From Melieria omissa (taxonomy: Eukaryota; Arthropoda; Insecta; Diptera; Ulidiidae): a stretch of 64,000 bases of DNA. The notes below the pieces were generated by a model. It did no database searches. It worked only from the letters and a program-made list of their open reading frames with translations, and was not told where the DNA came from. The position numbers and the translations under genes are program-made. The DNA lies in assembly GCA_963971225.1 (NCBI GenBank), contig OZ020269.1:89360783-89424782 (forward strand). The letters run 5' to 3'. Positions 36,473 through 46,834 of this stretch are shown piece by piece; within the stretch, counting starts at the first letter, position 1; each line of letters opens with the position of its first letter.

Positions 36473-36840
36473 AGTGCTGCTGCTGCTGGTGTTGCCACTT
36501 TGGCTGTCTGCCTTCCTGCGGGCCGTACGCTGTCGTGTGTGTACGCTATTTTATATTCGCTTTCTGGTTGTTGTTGTTATTGTTTTTGCGCCTGCAACGC
36601 CTTTGGCTGGCGCTGGCTGCGTCGTTGTCGCTTCGCGTTGCTCGTCAGCCGGCGCGCACATGATGTGTGTGTGTGTGTGTGTGCGTGTGCGAATGTGTAG
36701 TTGTGTATGTGTATATATGGTTGTCGTAATCGTCGCTGTCGTGTTTGTGTTGTCGTTGTTGCCGGCGTCGTCGTCGTCGTTGTCGTCATCGTCATCGTCG
36801 TCGTCGTTGTCGTTGTTGTCGTCGTCGTCGAGGAGCAGAA
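36051..36840. other. Host-type DNA with GTC/GTT and GT simple repeats
   Basis: (GT)n at 36,665-36,690 and GTCGTC/GTTGTC trinucleotides at about 36,745-36,830. A 264-residue plus-strand frame (36,165-36,959) is poly-Val/Ser/Cys and overlaps long frames on both strands, so I do not call it a gene. Confidence 0.6.
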
Positions 36841-37281
36841 ATCAAAAAGATTTCGAACGCAAACAGATGCAACGTGCCGCTCACAGCAACTGGTCGCACG
36901 TTCTCCCACAACGGGCAATCGCCATTTGTCGCTACACGTCGCCACTAATCGAATCATAGTCGTCGTGTCGTGCATCGCGTCGAGAACAATTTCGCGTCTG
37001 CCAGACGAATCGGAAGTGCTGCCGCTTGTTTCCGCTACTTGCTGCCGGTTTTTGTGTGCCTGAAAATTGTTGCTGGAAGTTAAAAGTTTGCGCAAAGCCC
37101 GAAAGCAAGGCAACGCAACAAAATAACCAACCGAGTGCAAGTGTGAAATTCTTAGTTACCGTTAAGCGGTTTTGACGGTTCGGCAAAGTTTGACACCTGC
37201 TCGTGCAGCCGGTGCACGTTGCAGCTGATTTTTGTTGGCATTTGTTGTTATTTAACGAAAGCGTGAGCGCGTTGCGTGCAA
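36840..37281 (+). other. Possible 5'UTR/leader exon ending at a donor-like site
   Basis: This stretch has a higher GC content and a fly 5'UTR-like texture (CAACGCAACAAAATAACCAA, GAGTGCAAGTGTGAAATTC), with no long credible frame after 37,070. It ends in GCAAA|GTAAGC at about 37,281, close to the insect 5' splice consensus. The next downstream + strand coding start I trust is the exon at 49,688, so a 12-kb first intron is conceivable. This is an inference from base texture and one splice-like site; transcripts would settle it. Confidence 0.25.
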
Positions 37282-37347
37282 AGTAAGCAAAGACAGAGGT
37301 GAAAATTTGACAAGTGAAGTTTGTGGAAAAACACCCTCGATGCTTAA

Positions 37348-37477
37348 CCCATCCAACCCCTCCTAGTCAACCCAATCATATTCAATGAATTGAATGATTT
37401 TTTGTTTTTAAAGAAGAAAGTGTTGAGAGAGAAAACATTTTGTACGGGACACAAGAGTGCAAGTAATTGTGAAGGGG
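37348..37477. mobile_element. Possible 130-bp piggyBac-like MITE
   Basis: TTAA at 37,344-37,347 and 37,478-37,481 flanks CCCATCCAACCCC on the left and GTGAAGGGG on the right. The ends are only loosely inverted (CCC-start is shared), so this is weaker than the copies at 12,813 and 34,327. Confidence 0.35.
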
Positions 37478-37481
37478 TTAA

Positions 37482-38870
37482 GTTACTCTATCTAAATAGA
37501 AAATAACTCAGGCATGAAATCAAATGTTTTTGGCAAATTTTTTGGAACATCGGCATTGATAAATGTCAAAATTTATATTCATAAGAAAGAATGCTAACCA
37601 AAAGTGAGACAAAAGTAGTGAAAATTTGGGAACATTTTAAAAATCTAAAAATTCATAAACTTAATTTTGATGGCCTTTAATTAACTAAATTAAAAAAAAT
37701 GTTAATCAAAAAAATTATTAAAAAAAATTAAATTTCACATATTTGGTGCTGAAAATGTTTACATTACAATTAATTGAATTTAAAAAAATTTTAAAAAATA
37801 TAAAAACTCCATTTCCCTACTTTGTCTAATGGCTCACTTGCTCTCTTCTGCTCTGGCAGCAGGATCCATGCATTGTTCAGTGTCCTTGCTGCTCCTCCAA
37901 GCATCGCTTAACCCCTTCATTGTTTACGCCGCACTTTGTTTCGCTCACTCATTCGCGTTTATTTGCATTCTTTAGTCGCAGCGTGCAGTTAGTGTCAACT
38001 TAATTGTTGTTGTTATACACCATTTGTTCGGCATCTCAATGTCTGCTGTTGTTGTTGTCGTTTGGCGTGTGGCAAGTGTGACATCGTAATTGAGGTTAAT
38101 TAGTAGCTGGTGCACAGCTACAGGTGGATGTGTCCGTTGCTGCTGCTGCGCACCAAACACACACACACACACACCAACACAAGCACAGGCGCAGTTTTTG
38201 TTGCTTCTGTTATCTGCCACCATTTCTGCCGGCCAGCGTGTGCTCGCTGCTATTTTGCTTTTTTTGTGTTTTTGCTGCACTCACATTTAGTTGTTGTTGT
38301 TTTTATTGTTGTTGTTGCTGTTCCCACCAAGCGGTAGCAAGTGGCAATGTAATTGCAATTAAATATGTGAGAAATTAATTAGCGGCATTTTGCGTTTCGT
38401 TGTTGTTGTCACTGTCATTGTTGTGCATTAAAGGATCGTTGACTGCCGGTGTGGTTGTTGTTGTAACTACTTTTTACTTTTTGTGTTTGAATTAAAATGA
38501 TAATCTTGTGTAATGAATCAGATCATTAATTAAGAAGCTTAAGGAGCTCATTTGGATTCCTTTTTAGCTGATAACAGCAAACAAAAAAAAAACAACAAAA
38601 GATGAGGGGATGCAAATTCAAATTAACTTCATTCAGTCTCTTTAACACTTAGCATTAATTATTGTTTCATTTATGAATTCACACGAACGGGTTAAATTGT
38701 TTAAATTTAAACTAAAACAAAAATTTAAAAGAATTTAAAAACCAACATTTCGATAAGGTTTTTTTGTATTTTGTGTTATGATTTAAATGAGTATTTTGAA
38801 TCATAGAGATTATAGATACATCTATGTTTATAGAAACATTTTTATTTAAATATAAATTTGTTGGTGTTTC
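37482..38870. other. AT-rich then host-type non-coding DNA
   Basis: AT-rich to about 37,830. A moderate-GC unique block to 38,500 includes (CA)n at 38,155-38,174 and TTG runs near 38,045, 38,290 and 38,400. AT-rich DNA follows. No exon. Confidence 0.5.
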
Positions 38871-38879
38871 ATATACTTT

Positions 38880-39700
38880 AAAACTAACCGTCCAATAGAA
38901 CCTGAATCAGGCTCCAATTCTGTGGTAATTCTTTGTTAACACGAAGTTATTTAATGGACAATGGATCCCCATAGGATATAATCTCACATAGGTCGTAATG
39001 AAACTTAAATGCCGTGGATCTGAAAAAGAGACCTGCATACCGATTCGGTCACAATAAAACCACCTGGACCGCAATGACTGCTAATGAGGCTAATCTGATT
39101 CTAACCATCCGTTTGGTCTCAGTTAGGTGTGTTTTCTGAATAAGTTTGTCTCGGTTTCTTTGTGGTATGAAACTTTTTCCTGGTGGCACAGGTTACGATT
39201 CTATTCTTTGGACACGCTCTCTCAACATCATATTCTTTCTTAATGGACAGATCCCTCAAAGACAAGTCTCGTTTCTCATGAGGCTAAAGTTTCCAGGGCA
39301 TCTAAAAAACATCTGGGCTACGATGACTAGGCGACTAAAGCCTGGCTCCTTTTATAAATCTTATTCTAACCATCCAATTGACTTCAAACTTTCAGAAAAA
39401 GTTTACCTTGGTCTCTGTGTGGTATACAACTTTTTCCATAGGTGGCACGCGGTTTAATTCTTTGGAAATGCTTTTTCGACACCACATTTTTTAATGAACA
39501 GATCTCCCAAGGATAAAGTCTTGTTCCTCATGAAGCTAAAGTTTTCAAAGCATCTGACTAGGCAACTAGGGTCCAAAAGTTTTTCTAATGTTTCATTCGA
39601 ACCATCCGATTGACTTGAAACTATCAGAAAAAGTTTGACTCGGTCTTTAAATGATATATAAGTCCTTACATAGGCAACACCAAGCGGGTTAAAATGTTAT
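38880..39700 (+). repeat. Tandem array E: two to three ~230-270 bp monomers
   Basis: TTCTAACCATCC..TTG recurs near 39,100, 39,370 and 39,597. It is followed by AAAGTTT..CTCGGTCTCT, GTGGTATA, ACTTTTTCC..GGTGGCAC, ATTCTTTGGA, ACATCATATT, TTAATGGACAGATC, TCATGAGGCTAAAGTTT and CCAGGGCATCT. Divergence between copies is substantial. No coding content is credible. Confidence 0.75.
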
Positions 39701-39844
39701 ACTTATTGACTTCAAACTGATTTCAGACTAAAAATACTAAAAAAAAACAGCAACAACAACAAAAAGTACAACAAAACAAACAAATAGTTCAGTACAAAAT
39801 TTTGTTTTTCTAAAAACCAACCTACGACGAGGTCAAATATTTAC

Positions 39845-40010
39845 CTACGGGCTTTAAAAACCCGTTACCTAGTTACGACTTGCCGGAAAAGTTCTCCCCA
39901 GACGCCTCTATTCAAATCTTCAAATCACGACCTCAACTCGGTTCTTCCATCGAACATAATGTTCCTCTCCTTAAGGAACTATCGCGTCGAACATCGATGA
40001 ATTGAAGAGT
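39845..40010 (-). pseudogene. LINE 3'-end remnant, decayed
   Basis: The reverse complement runs from GTTCGACGCGATAGTTCCTT through GTCTGGGGAGAACTTTTCCG to AGTAACGGGTTTTTAAAGCC-like tail sequence. It parallels the better copy at 57,545-57,775 (TCGATGCGGTAGTTGATGG ... GTCTGGAGAGAGCTTTAACG ... AACGGGTT). Translation gives only FDAIV and scattered residues, so the assignment rests on nucleotide similarity to that copy. Confidence 0.6.
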
Positions 40011-40185
40011 TCAAATAGGGTGAAGGATTTTCTTTCGTAGAAAAAAGATTGTACGCTAAGAGGATTACCATGTCCTGAGAGGAAAATATGGAAAAGCGTT
40101 TTCTATGAATTGGAATCTGGTTTAGACTTTATTAGACGATTATTTTTATAGTCTAGAGAACTTACAACAATAGTCAACTAACTTA

Positions 40186-40296
40186 GTATTATTTGGCTCT
40201 CATTTGTTTATGAATGAATAAATGGATGAAAAGATCATTCAATCATTTATTCATAAAAAAAATTAAGGCCAAAGAACACTGGGATACGAAGTACAT
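40186..40296. mobile_element. Degenerate foldback MITE, relative of 21,255-21,442
   Basis: Contains TTTGGCTCTCATTTGTTTAT and GAATGAATAAATGGATG on the left, and CATTTATTCATAAA with TTAAGGCCAAAGAACACTGG on the right. These are the same inward arm sequences as the mariner-like MITE, but the CAGGGTGGCGC ends are missing. Confidence 0.7.
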
Positions 40297-40639
40297 ACTC
40301 GTATAGATGCTGATGAGAACACAGAAAATTGTCCAAATGGAAATTTCTTACAACTAAATATTAATCTGAGAAGACGCCACTTGAAACTTAAAATTATAAT
40401 TTTTTTTTAAATTTTTGGGGTTGATTACAGTGGGGCTCGAACATGGGGACAATTATGAGTCATGATGATTATTTAAATTATTATAAAATCATGATTATTA
40501 TTATAATGACTGCAAAGCTGTAGATCGCAGTGTATTTTTCCTAAACGGTGGCATTAATGTTTCATACGAGGAAGCAGAAAACATTGGGCATAACATGCCC
40601 AACGATTGCATGCGGCCAACGATGTTGTTGGAAGAGTTG

Positions 40640-41335
40640 TGAAACTCATCAGAGACTATAAGGACATCTTTAGGCATAGAAAACAAGTTTTGCTCTCCAG
40701 GCTGCCTGAGTAAGAAGGCCTTTCGTACCTTGGACTAATGGAAAAATTTACATTTTTTCACAAAAATTAAATAATTTTTTCTTAACACTCTTTCGACAAT
40801 ACTTACATTTTGATATTTGCTTCGTAGAATCCCAAAAGGTTGACAACTCATAACTCCGATTGTATGGGAGACGCCCTCTGGTGCTGAATTTCTGAACCTT
40901 AATTAATTTTGTATTTTTTGTATTCAAGAATGTTGTCTCGTTGTATCGCTGAATAAATCATTCAAATAGCTTTAGTAGTTTTCGAGATATAATGTTTCCT
41001 CGCTACACTTTACTACATTCAGAAGTGGGCAGGCAATTCCATAGAAAATGGCTTGTTTTGTGTGACAACCCGCTTAAGATTTGGAGAAAGCGATTAGATA
41101 TGTTTGGAAGAAATATTCGGAAAGGAAAATAAATATGTGTCGGTAATACATTTGATACATCTGTGCGCAACCTGGAAGCAGTTGGAGCCTATTTTATAAA
41201 GACTATAATTTTGTACGAGAGCCCCATTAAGGGTTGAAGATAGGATATAAATATGTTTCAAAGAAATGTTCAGTCGGAAAAACTAGTGGGGGTCAGTCAT
41301 AGATTTTAACGCTCTTAGAGCAACTTCTGAGGAGC
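40640..41335 (+). repeat. Unclassified ~700-bp interspersed repeat, copy 1
   Basis: Aligns by eye with 63,300-64,000. Shared blocks in order are: GACTATAAGGACATCTT, TTAATTAATTTTGTATTTTT, TTAGTAGTTTTCGAGATA, CATTCAGAAGTGGGCAGG, GGAGCCTATTTTATAAA..ACTATAATTTT, GAGAGCCCCATTAAGGGTTG, and GGTCAGTCATAGATTTTAAC followed by TTAGAGCAAC. No coding content or terminal signature is recognised. Confidence 0.75.
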
Positions 41336-41594
41336 TGTGGAGCAATTGGTCTAATTGCCTAGCTTTTTTGAGAACTTTGCCCTCGATGCGTGGCCAGTTA
41401 ACTCTACTCTAGCTTCATAATTTGTTGGCTCATGCACTTTTGCACCAAACTGCAAAAAATTACAGGTTCTTCAGCATTGAGAACCCATTATTTAGAATCT
41501 CCCAAGAATCTAAGTCAGGTCTATTTATCACTTACACAGACATTCAGGTAACTCACCCACACAAAGTTGTATTATTGTTGTTGCAGAATGATAG

Positions 41595-41761
41595 CACTGA
41601 CGCATACGAGGGTGGTATAGTGGTTCAAACTCTATACTAACTAACTAAAAAACTGTTTGTTTCAAAAATTCTGGGTGGAATATATAAACTTAAATGGTAT
41701 TGGGTTCAAAATTTGTGTATTACTAGAAGCCCCCTTAAATCACATCCTTTGTGCAAAACTG
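41595..41761 (-). mobile_element. hAT-type MITE, minus-strand copy
   Basis: The right edge CCTTTGTGCAAAACTG reads on the minus strand as CAGTTTTGCACAAAGG. The interior then shows TTTAAGGGGGC, TTTGAACCCAATACCATTT and TATATTCCACCC. The left edge CACTGACGCATAC is the opposite terminal repeat. Flanks AATGATAG and AAAGATGA match at about five of eight positions. Confidence 0.7.
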
Positions 41762-42240
41762 AAAGATGAGTTACCTCTTTTGATATATTTTATAAAATAT
41801 TTAATGTTTAGCTTTCACGGCGATTTCTGACTCTCAAATGAAACCTCACATGTACATGAAATAAGTTTCAGTACACTTTGGCTAAAAGTTTGAATGATGC
41901 ATAAACTTTTATTCAATTTGTTGATACCACTTTCTGAAGATTTAATAATTTTCTTCCAAGTATTTAAACTAATAAACCTTTACTAAAGGTTTAAAATTTA
42001 CTTGAAGAATTATACTTGAAGTTTAAGTGTTCATTGAATTTGAAAATGCAATCAAAATGTAAAAGTTCAGGCTTCATTGGAGCCAATAAGATTCAATAAA
42101 GTGAAAATTTTTCTAATGTGATTGAATTTTAAATACTGAAATTCTCAATATAGTTGGACTCGTTTAAGCATAAGCTCCATAATTTTTAAAGAAACTATTT
42201 TCATAAAAAACTAACTACATTTCGCTTTAACCGACTACGT
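41762..42240. other. AT-rich DNA, nothing recognised
   Basis: No repeats or exons visible. Confidence 0.4.
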
Positions 42241-43500
42241 CAATTCAATTGAGTGCTCGCTTTCCGCCTTTCGAAACTTCGCCCACAATTGAAAATTTCG
42301 TGATTTTCTATTGCATGCGTTTCTTTTTTTGCAACATGTGCAATTTAACATTTGTAAAGTTTTTCAATAAAAATGACATGGTGCAAAAAAATGCCAAACC
42401 ACTTTTCCAAATCACTACGAGAACGAGCCAAACGCACAGCGTGCAATAACAAAAAAAGCAAAAGACAGACAGAATTTCCAACAACAAATTAAAAACTCAA
42501 ATTTAACGCGTCGGCAACAGCAATGCCAACAACAACAACAACAACCACAGAAATGGTAGAAAAGCCGAAAGTTGAAAGCGTGGCACAAGCGTTGCACCAT
42601 TAAAATTTCCGTAATTTCCATTATCAATTACAAATACACACACACAGCCATACACACAGGCGTACATGAAAAATAAAATAAAATGCAGCATGTGTGTGTG
42701 TGTGTTAGTGTGTGCGTGTGCTGCCATTGCGGAAGAGATAAAAGCCAAAAAGCGGATGTAACTTTTTCACGATGGATTTTGAAAAGTTTTTGGCAACATT
42801 AATGCAACAAAAAAAAAACAAAGAATCAGAAAATAAAAGAAAAAAAACTCAATAGAAATGTGAAAAACGAATGAGGAGAAATTTTTTCAAAAACCAAAAA
42901 AAAAACTACTAAAAAATGCAGGGAAAATGTTAAAAAGCGAGCAAATGCAGTGCCAGCAGCGGCTAACACACTCGCATTACAACAATTGCACTAACACACA
43001 TACACAGCAATGCTGCAGGACAATGGGTGCATGGAAAACTATCGCACAAATTGCCGCAAGCACACCAACCAACCGATAGACGAACTGCCAGACAGCCAGA
43101 CAGACGTGTACCAGCCAGCTGCGTGTCTGGTCGAATGGTCGGTTGGCGGCGTGTGTGGACGGACAGCAGCACAAATAATTTTAATGGACTCAAAAGCGAA
43201 TTTTTGTTGTTGGGTTTAGTGGATCTGTGTGCATTTTTCGGTTGATGATTTCTTGTTGTTTTTTTTGTTTGTTGTGTTTCATGGTAACCGTGTGGAAAAT
43301 TGATAGTTTCACAATTTTCGCCATGCATTAAAATTTCTGTAGTTCATTCATTTGGTTGTTTTTTGTGTTTGTTTATTTTTGTTCGTAGGGAAATGTATAT
43401 CATTCATACATATTGTATGTTTTTTATTTGTTGCGAGGACTCAAAATTATCGTTTGAGCATTTTAACAATTTTGAAAATTTAATAATACAACAACAACTA
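42241..43500. other. Host-type DNA with CA/TG and CAA runs
   Basis: CAACAACAACAACAACC at about 42,528-42,546, (CA)n near 42,635-42,655 and (TG)n near 42,690-42,704. Unique-looking otherwise. The block ends in CAACAACAACTATTATTGTT, which is itself a small CAA/TTG palindrome. Confidence 0.5.
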
Positions 43501-43529
43501 TTATTGTTGTTGTTGTTGTATTATCATAC

Positions 43530-44028
43530 ATTTTCAGAAAAGGCAAGAAGCTGATGATCCCACAGAAGAAACGCAATCAGCATAAAAACAGTTAATAGTA
43601 TTTTTCCAGTTTAATCAGATAGTGATACAAATTATAGTTTTGAAGCAATTGGAGATGTGTACAACAACTATTGTTGTTGTTGTAGTTTTAGTTATAATTG
43701 TTGTTTAGTAGTTAGACACAGTGACAATTTTAATAGATTCTGTTACTAGATTAAAATTCTTAAAGACTGTGTAAAAAACAATAGTTCCGTTTTTTAACCC
43801 TCTCACGAGTAAAAGGACACCGGCAGTACACTAAATACAAAAGAGTTAAAACTTAAAATTTTCCATAATTTCCTTTTTCCATTAGTCGATTCACAGTAGA
43901 CATCTCCAATTGCTTCAAAACGATAATTTTTTTCACTTTCTGATTAAACTTGAAAAATAGTATAATCTGTTTTTATGCTGATTGCGTTTCTTCTGTGGGA
44001 TCAACAGCTTCTTGCCTTTTCTGAAAAT
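43530..44028. repeat. Long inverted repeat: two 129-bp arms, ~93% identical, 241-bp loop
   Basis: The left arm (43,530-43,658) starts ATTTTCAGAAAAGGCAAGAA and ends TTGAAGCAATTGGAGATGT. The right arm (43,900-44,028) is its reverse complement with about nine mismatches and no indels that I can see. The arms start and stop sharply. Transcription of either strand would give a 129-bp near-perfect duplex. No target-site duplication is evident, and the loop holds CAACAACTATTGTTGTTG and a TTAACCCTCTC segment. It could be a foldback transposon or a hairpin-RNA locus. Confidence 0.92.
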
Positions 44029-44211
44029 TTGTGATGTTTTAGTTGTGACTTAACAGGCAATAGTCCCATTTGAATGTTTTGTTGCCTTGGTTCTATTTCC
44101 AAAACGTCATCTAAGCATGAATTCTGAAAAAATGAATCAATCAAAAAGATTTTCAGTTGCGGCTGAAGAGTTATTATGGTTAGTTGGTTGGTTGGTTGAA
44201 GTGGCTGACTC

Positions 44212-44468
44212 ACAGTTCTGTGGCCATAAGGAGTAACAGCCAAAGTCGATTTTATGAAGTTTTCAGGAGAGCACTTTTAATTTTTGAATTCGCTTTAGAT
44301 TACACTAGATACATTTTAGATTTTTGGGCGTAAAACATTCATTTTATGAGCAACCGCCATAGAATTTTGTGTAGTAGTACATTTGAATACGACGAATGCA
44401 ATGGTGGTAGTAACTCAATTTTGTCCTAACTCGACTTTGGCTGTTATTCCTTACGGCCGCAGAGTTGT
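44212..44468. repeat. Second inverted repeat, 38-bp arms
   Basis: The left arm 44,212-44,249 (core GGAGTAACAGCCAAAGTCGA) and right arm 44,431-44,468 (reverse complement) agree at 33 of 38 positions, with about a 181-bp loop. It starts 184 bp after the end of the 129-bp-arm repeat. Confidence 0.85.
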
Positions 44469-44549
44469 CCCCCTGCAAGTCACAATTAGCGCATAAACGC
44501 CGTTTTGATTCCACATGCTCACCGAAACTAAAGCTGGTTTGTAGTATGA

Positions 44550-45425
44550 ATAAATCCACCCGGTAGAATTTAGGTATCTAAGAAGATTCCCCAGACTTAC
44601 TGTCGAGCAATCGGTCAAACAAGTAAGGAACTGTTTCCCCAGAGACTTGAATCTTGTCCTTGCCAGAGCTGGGCAGTGACAGAGGAAGTCATTAGGTGTT
44701 TCTTACTTTTCTAAATTCCCACAGCTCCTACAGTGGGTATTGAAGGGGATGCTTAGCCTCTCCGCATGTGGTCCGCACATGGTCCAGTGGCCTGTGATGA
44801 CCGCCGTAAGCCTAGCGATGTCCGTGCGAGATCTGTGTATAAGCTCGCGGCATCTCCGCTCATTGTAGGAGAGCCACATTGCCCTCGAGGTACAACAGGA
44901 AGTCAGCAACTTCCACCTCCGATTGGCAAGACTAAAGTAGTGCAGATAGCAGCCCCTCTTGACAACTTTCAAAGGCGTCGGAACCGGGACACTCAGCGAT
45001 GCGTCAAGCGAGGCCAATTCATCCGCCCTCTCATTCCCTTCAATGTTCCTATGGCCAGGAACCCAAATAAGGGTGATATCAGCACAACAACTTAGCGCGC
45101 TCAGCGCCATCTTACACTCCTCGACCAGCCTTGACTGGACTGGCCTTTATTGTTGCCTGACTGTCAATGAATATTGCAACCTTGCAACTATCGGTGATAT
45201 GTCTCTCTACCAGCCGGCAGGCTTCCCTGACCGCCAGGACTTCTGTCTAAAAAACTGTGGCATCATTAGGTAGACGTATGGCTTCATTGATCCCCACGTA
45301 CTGTGGGTATACCCCCCGCACCCACTCCGCACGCTATTTTGGGTCCATCCATAAAGATGGGTTTGTCGTATTCATTAAAAAGAAGAGTTATAATAATAAC
45401 GACTTTTTTGATATTTAGTATTACT
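44550..45425 (-). pseudogene. LINE remnant with RNase H domain and C-terminal knuckle
   Basis: On the minus strand, all four RNase H active-site blocks can be read across frameshifts and stops: FMDGPK (first Asp), TEVLAVREACRL (Glu), VAIFIDSQATIKA (second Asp) and LIWVPGHRNIEGNERADELA (last Asp, with the conserved GH). The C-terminal region then gives TAVITGHWTMCGPHAERL and THCRSCGNLEKKETPNDFLC, a C-x2-C...C knuckle with the usual His replaced or shifted. ALARTRFKSLG and LGNLLRYLNSTGW follow. Such RNase H plus knuckle ends belong to R1/LOA/I/jockey-group LINEs. At least three lesions disrupt the frame. It is one of the longest LINE pieces in this window. Confidence 0.9.
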
Positions 45426-45805
45426 GAAAGTTATTTGGTTAACTTCTTAGGCCAATCACCTTCGCAACATCTTTAATAGAGCCAAAAAAAGAAAGAGAGT
45501 ATGAAAGGATGGTCAAAGGCTGAGGTATCCTTATTGTTCTTAAGCTTCCAATGATTTGGTCACAACACTTTACTTGAACATATCTCCCAGACTTCTCTGC
45601 AATACGCACACATAATTTATCTGGCTGCACTGATTGATATCAGGACAACGTCCAGAGGGACCAGGCATTTCCCGTAGAAGGTTCTTTAGTTTGGCCTAAG
45701 TACTTCAAGTTACTCTGGTTTGCGAGATTACTTTTTCATGGAAATATGTTCTTTCAGAGCAGTGTAGACTCTTCTTTTTGTGATACATCTATATCTGTCG
45801 TATTA
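45426..45805. other. Non-coding DNA, nothing recognised
   Basis: Possibly further LINE sequence upstream of the RNase H block, but I cannot read it. Confidence 0.35.
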
Positions 45806-45813
45806 CAAAAAGC

Positions 45814-45905
45814 CAGTGGCGTACATATGATTTTTTTATATGAAACAGATATTTTCGACGGGTTTGAACTGCCAAATTCGCTGCAACTCTAAACGTGTGC
45901 CATTG
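45814..45905 (+). mobile_element. hAT-type MITE, short degenerate copy
   Basis: The left end is CAGTGGCGTACATATG and the right end ACGTGTGCCATTG, both decayed forms of the family terminal repeat. It is 92 bp, internally deleted. Flanks CAAAAAGC and CAAAGGTG match at the first four positions. Confidence 0.6.
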
Positions 45906-45906
45906 C

Positions 45907-46000
45907 AAAGGTGACGCATACAGGATTTCATTTTGTTGGTGAGGGGGGGGGGGGTTGCGTACAACTTTACAGTCCGATACCATTTGAAACCACCGCTAGC
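45907..46000 (+). mobile_element. hAT-type MITE, adjacent 3'-truncated copy
   Basis: Begins (AA)AGGTGACGCATACAGGATTT, immediately after the previous copy. It continues with a G-run, TGCGTACAACTTTAC and CGATACCATTTGAAACC in family order, then stops. Two copies head to tail suggest either insertion of one beside another or a replication error. Confidence 0.65.
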
Positions 46001-46123
46001 TATCGTAACCTAAGGTAAACACTCTTCATGGGGGAATAAAACCTTCACTAAACTCCTCATCAACAGTGCGTTGCAAAATAAGGTGTGGCTAATAAAACTC
46101 ACAAAAGAAGCTATAGTTATGAA

Positions 46124-46408
46124 TTATATATATTTTCTGAAAGGCTGAGCATATATCTTTTTCGCATTAATATCAAAACTTTGTCCAGCCTCCGTTGTTG
46201 TCAGTAATATCTCGGTATCTTTTGTTACAGCTTTGGTTAATTTTTGAGTGTACTCCAAAGAAACCCCTCTCGAAATCTTTTTTAATGCCAAAATGAGCTG
46301 ATTTGTTGTTGATATTCTTTTTCCTCTAAGCTTTTGTTTCATTAAGGACCAAACATTTTTGATTGGGTTTGCATCTGGACTTTGAGATGGCCAATTTAGT
46401 GTTTCCAC
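46124..46408 (-). pseudogene. Tc1-like transposase C-terminal fragment
   Basis: A 94-residue frame opening with LNWPSQSPDANPIKNVWSLM. The [LM]xWPxQSPDxNPIExxW block is the strongest signature of Tc1-family transposases, which cut and paste their element at TA sites. Here the usual Glu of NPIE, part of the DDE triad in this family, reads as Lys (NPIK), so this copy would be inactive even without its deletion. The remaining C-terminal part (KLRGKRISTTNQLILALKKI) is of normal character. Confidence 0.88.
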
Positions 46409-46609
46409 CCCAAATTTTCTGTAGCATATTTCAGACGATTTTCCACATATTTTTACCCAATAGCGATTTCGAGTTGGTACTTCTATGAGGAATGCCCGAT
46501 TTCAGAAGCCTGCGTCGGATAGTGGCCGTTGATAGTTCGACTCTCTTCTGCGACAATGTTTCTTTCGTTTGCTTTAGGCTAAGAGTTGGAGTGTTATCAA
46601 ACATCCGGA

Positions 46610-46834
46610 CTATCGTCTTATCCGCTTTTTTCTAAGTGATTCACTTACTGTCTCTCCGAGGCTCGTCGTCAACATTTCCGACTGACCCACTTCCTTATAA
46701 ATAAAACTGATGTTTTCGTGACTTTTGCGACTTGTGGAGGTTTCATTTTTGGACCCTAGTTCGAAACGTTTTTTAAATATAGCACTCATTTTTAATTCTT
46801 GATATTTCCGCGTAAACTTGTACCCAACTAACAA
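46610..46834 (-). pseudogene. Tc1-like transposase N-terminal fragment
   Basis: A 74-residue frame; the likely native start is the internal Met of MSAIFKKRFELGSKNE. It corresponds to the first DNA-binding helix-turn-helix region. The frame breaks at a stop near 46,610, after which the sequence continues in another frame as VRMFDNTPTLSLKQTKETL. It belongs to the same element as the C-terminal fragment at 46,124-46,408. Confidence 0.75.

Noticed and set aside
36165..36959. 264-residue plus-strand open frame, Val/Ser/Cys-rich
   Set aside because: It lies over GTT/GTC and GT simple repeats, and equally long frames exist on the other strand. No domain or splice context.
43795..43852. Tiny piggyBac-like element in the hairpin loop (TTAACCCTCTC...GAGTTAA)
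   Set aside because: The ends pair poorly beyond TTAA and the span is only about 50 bp.
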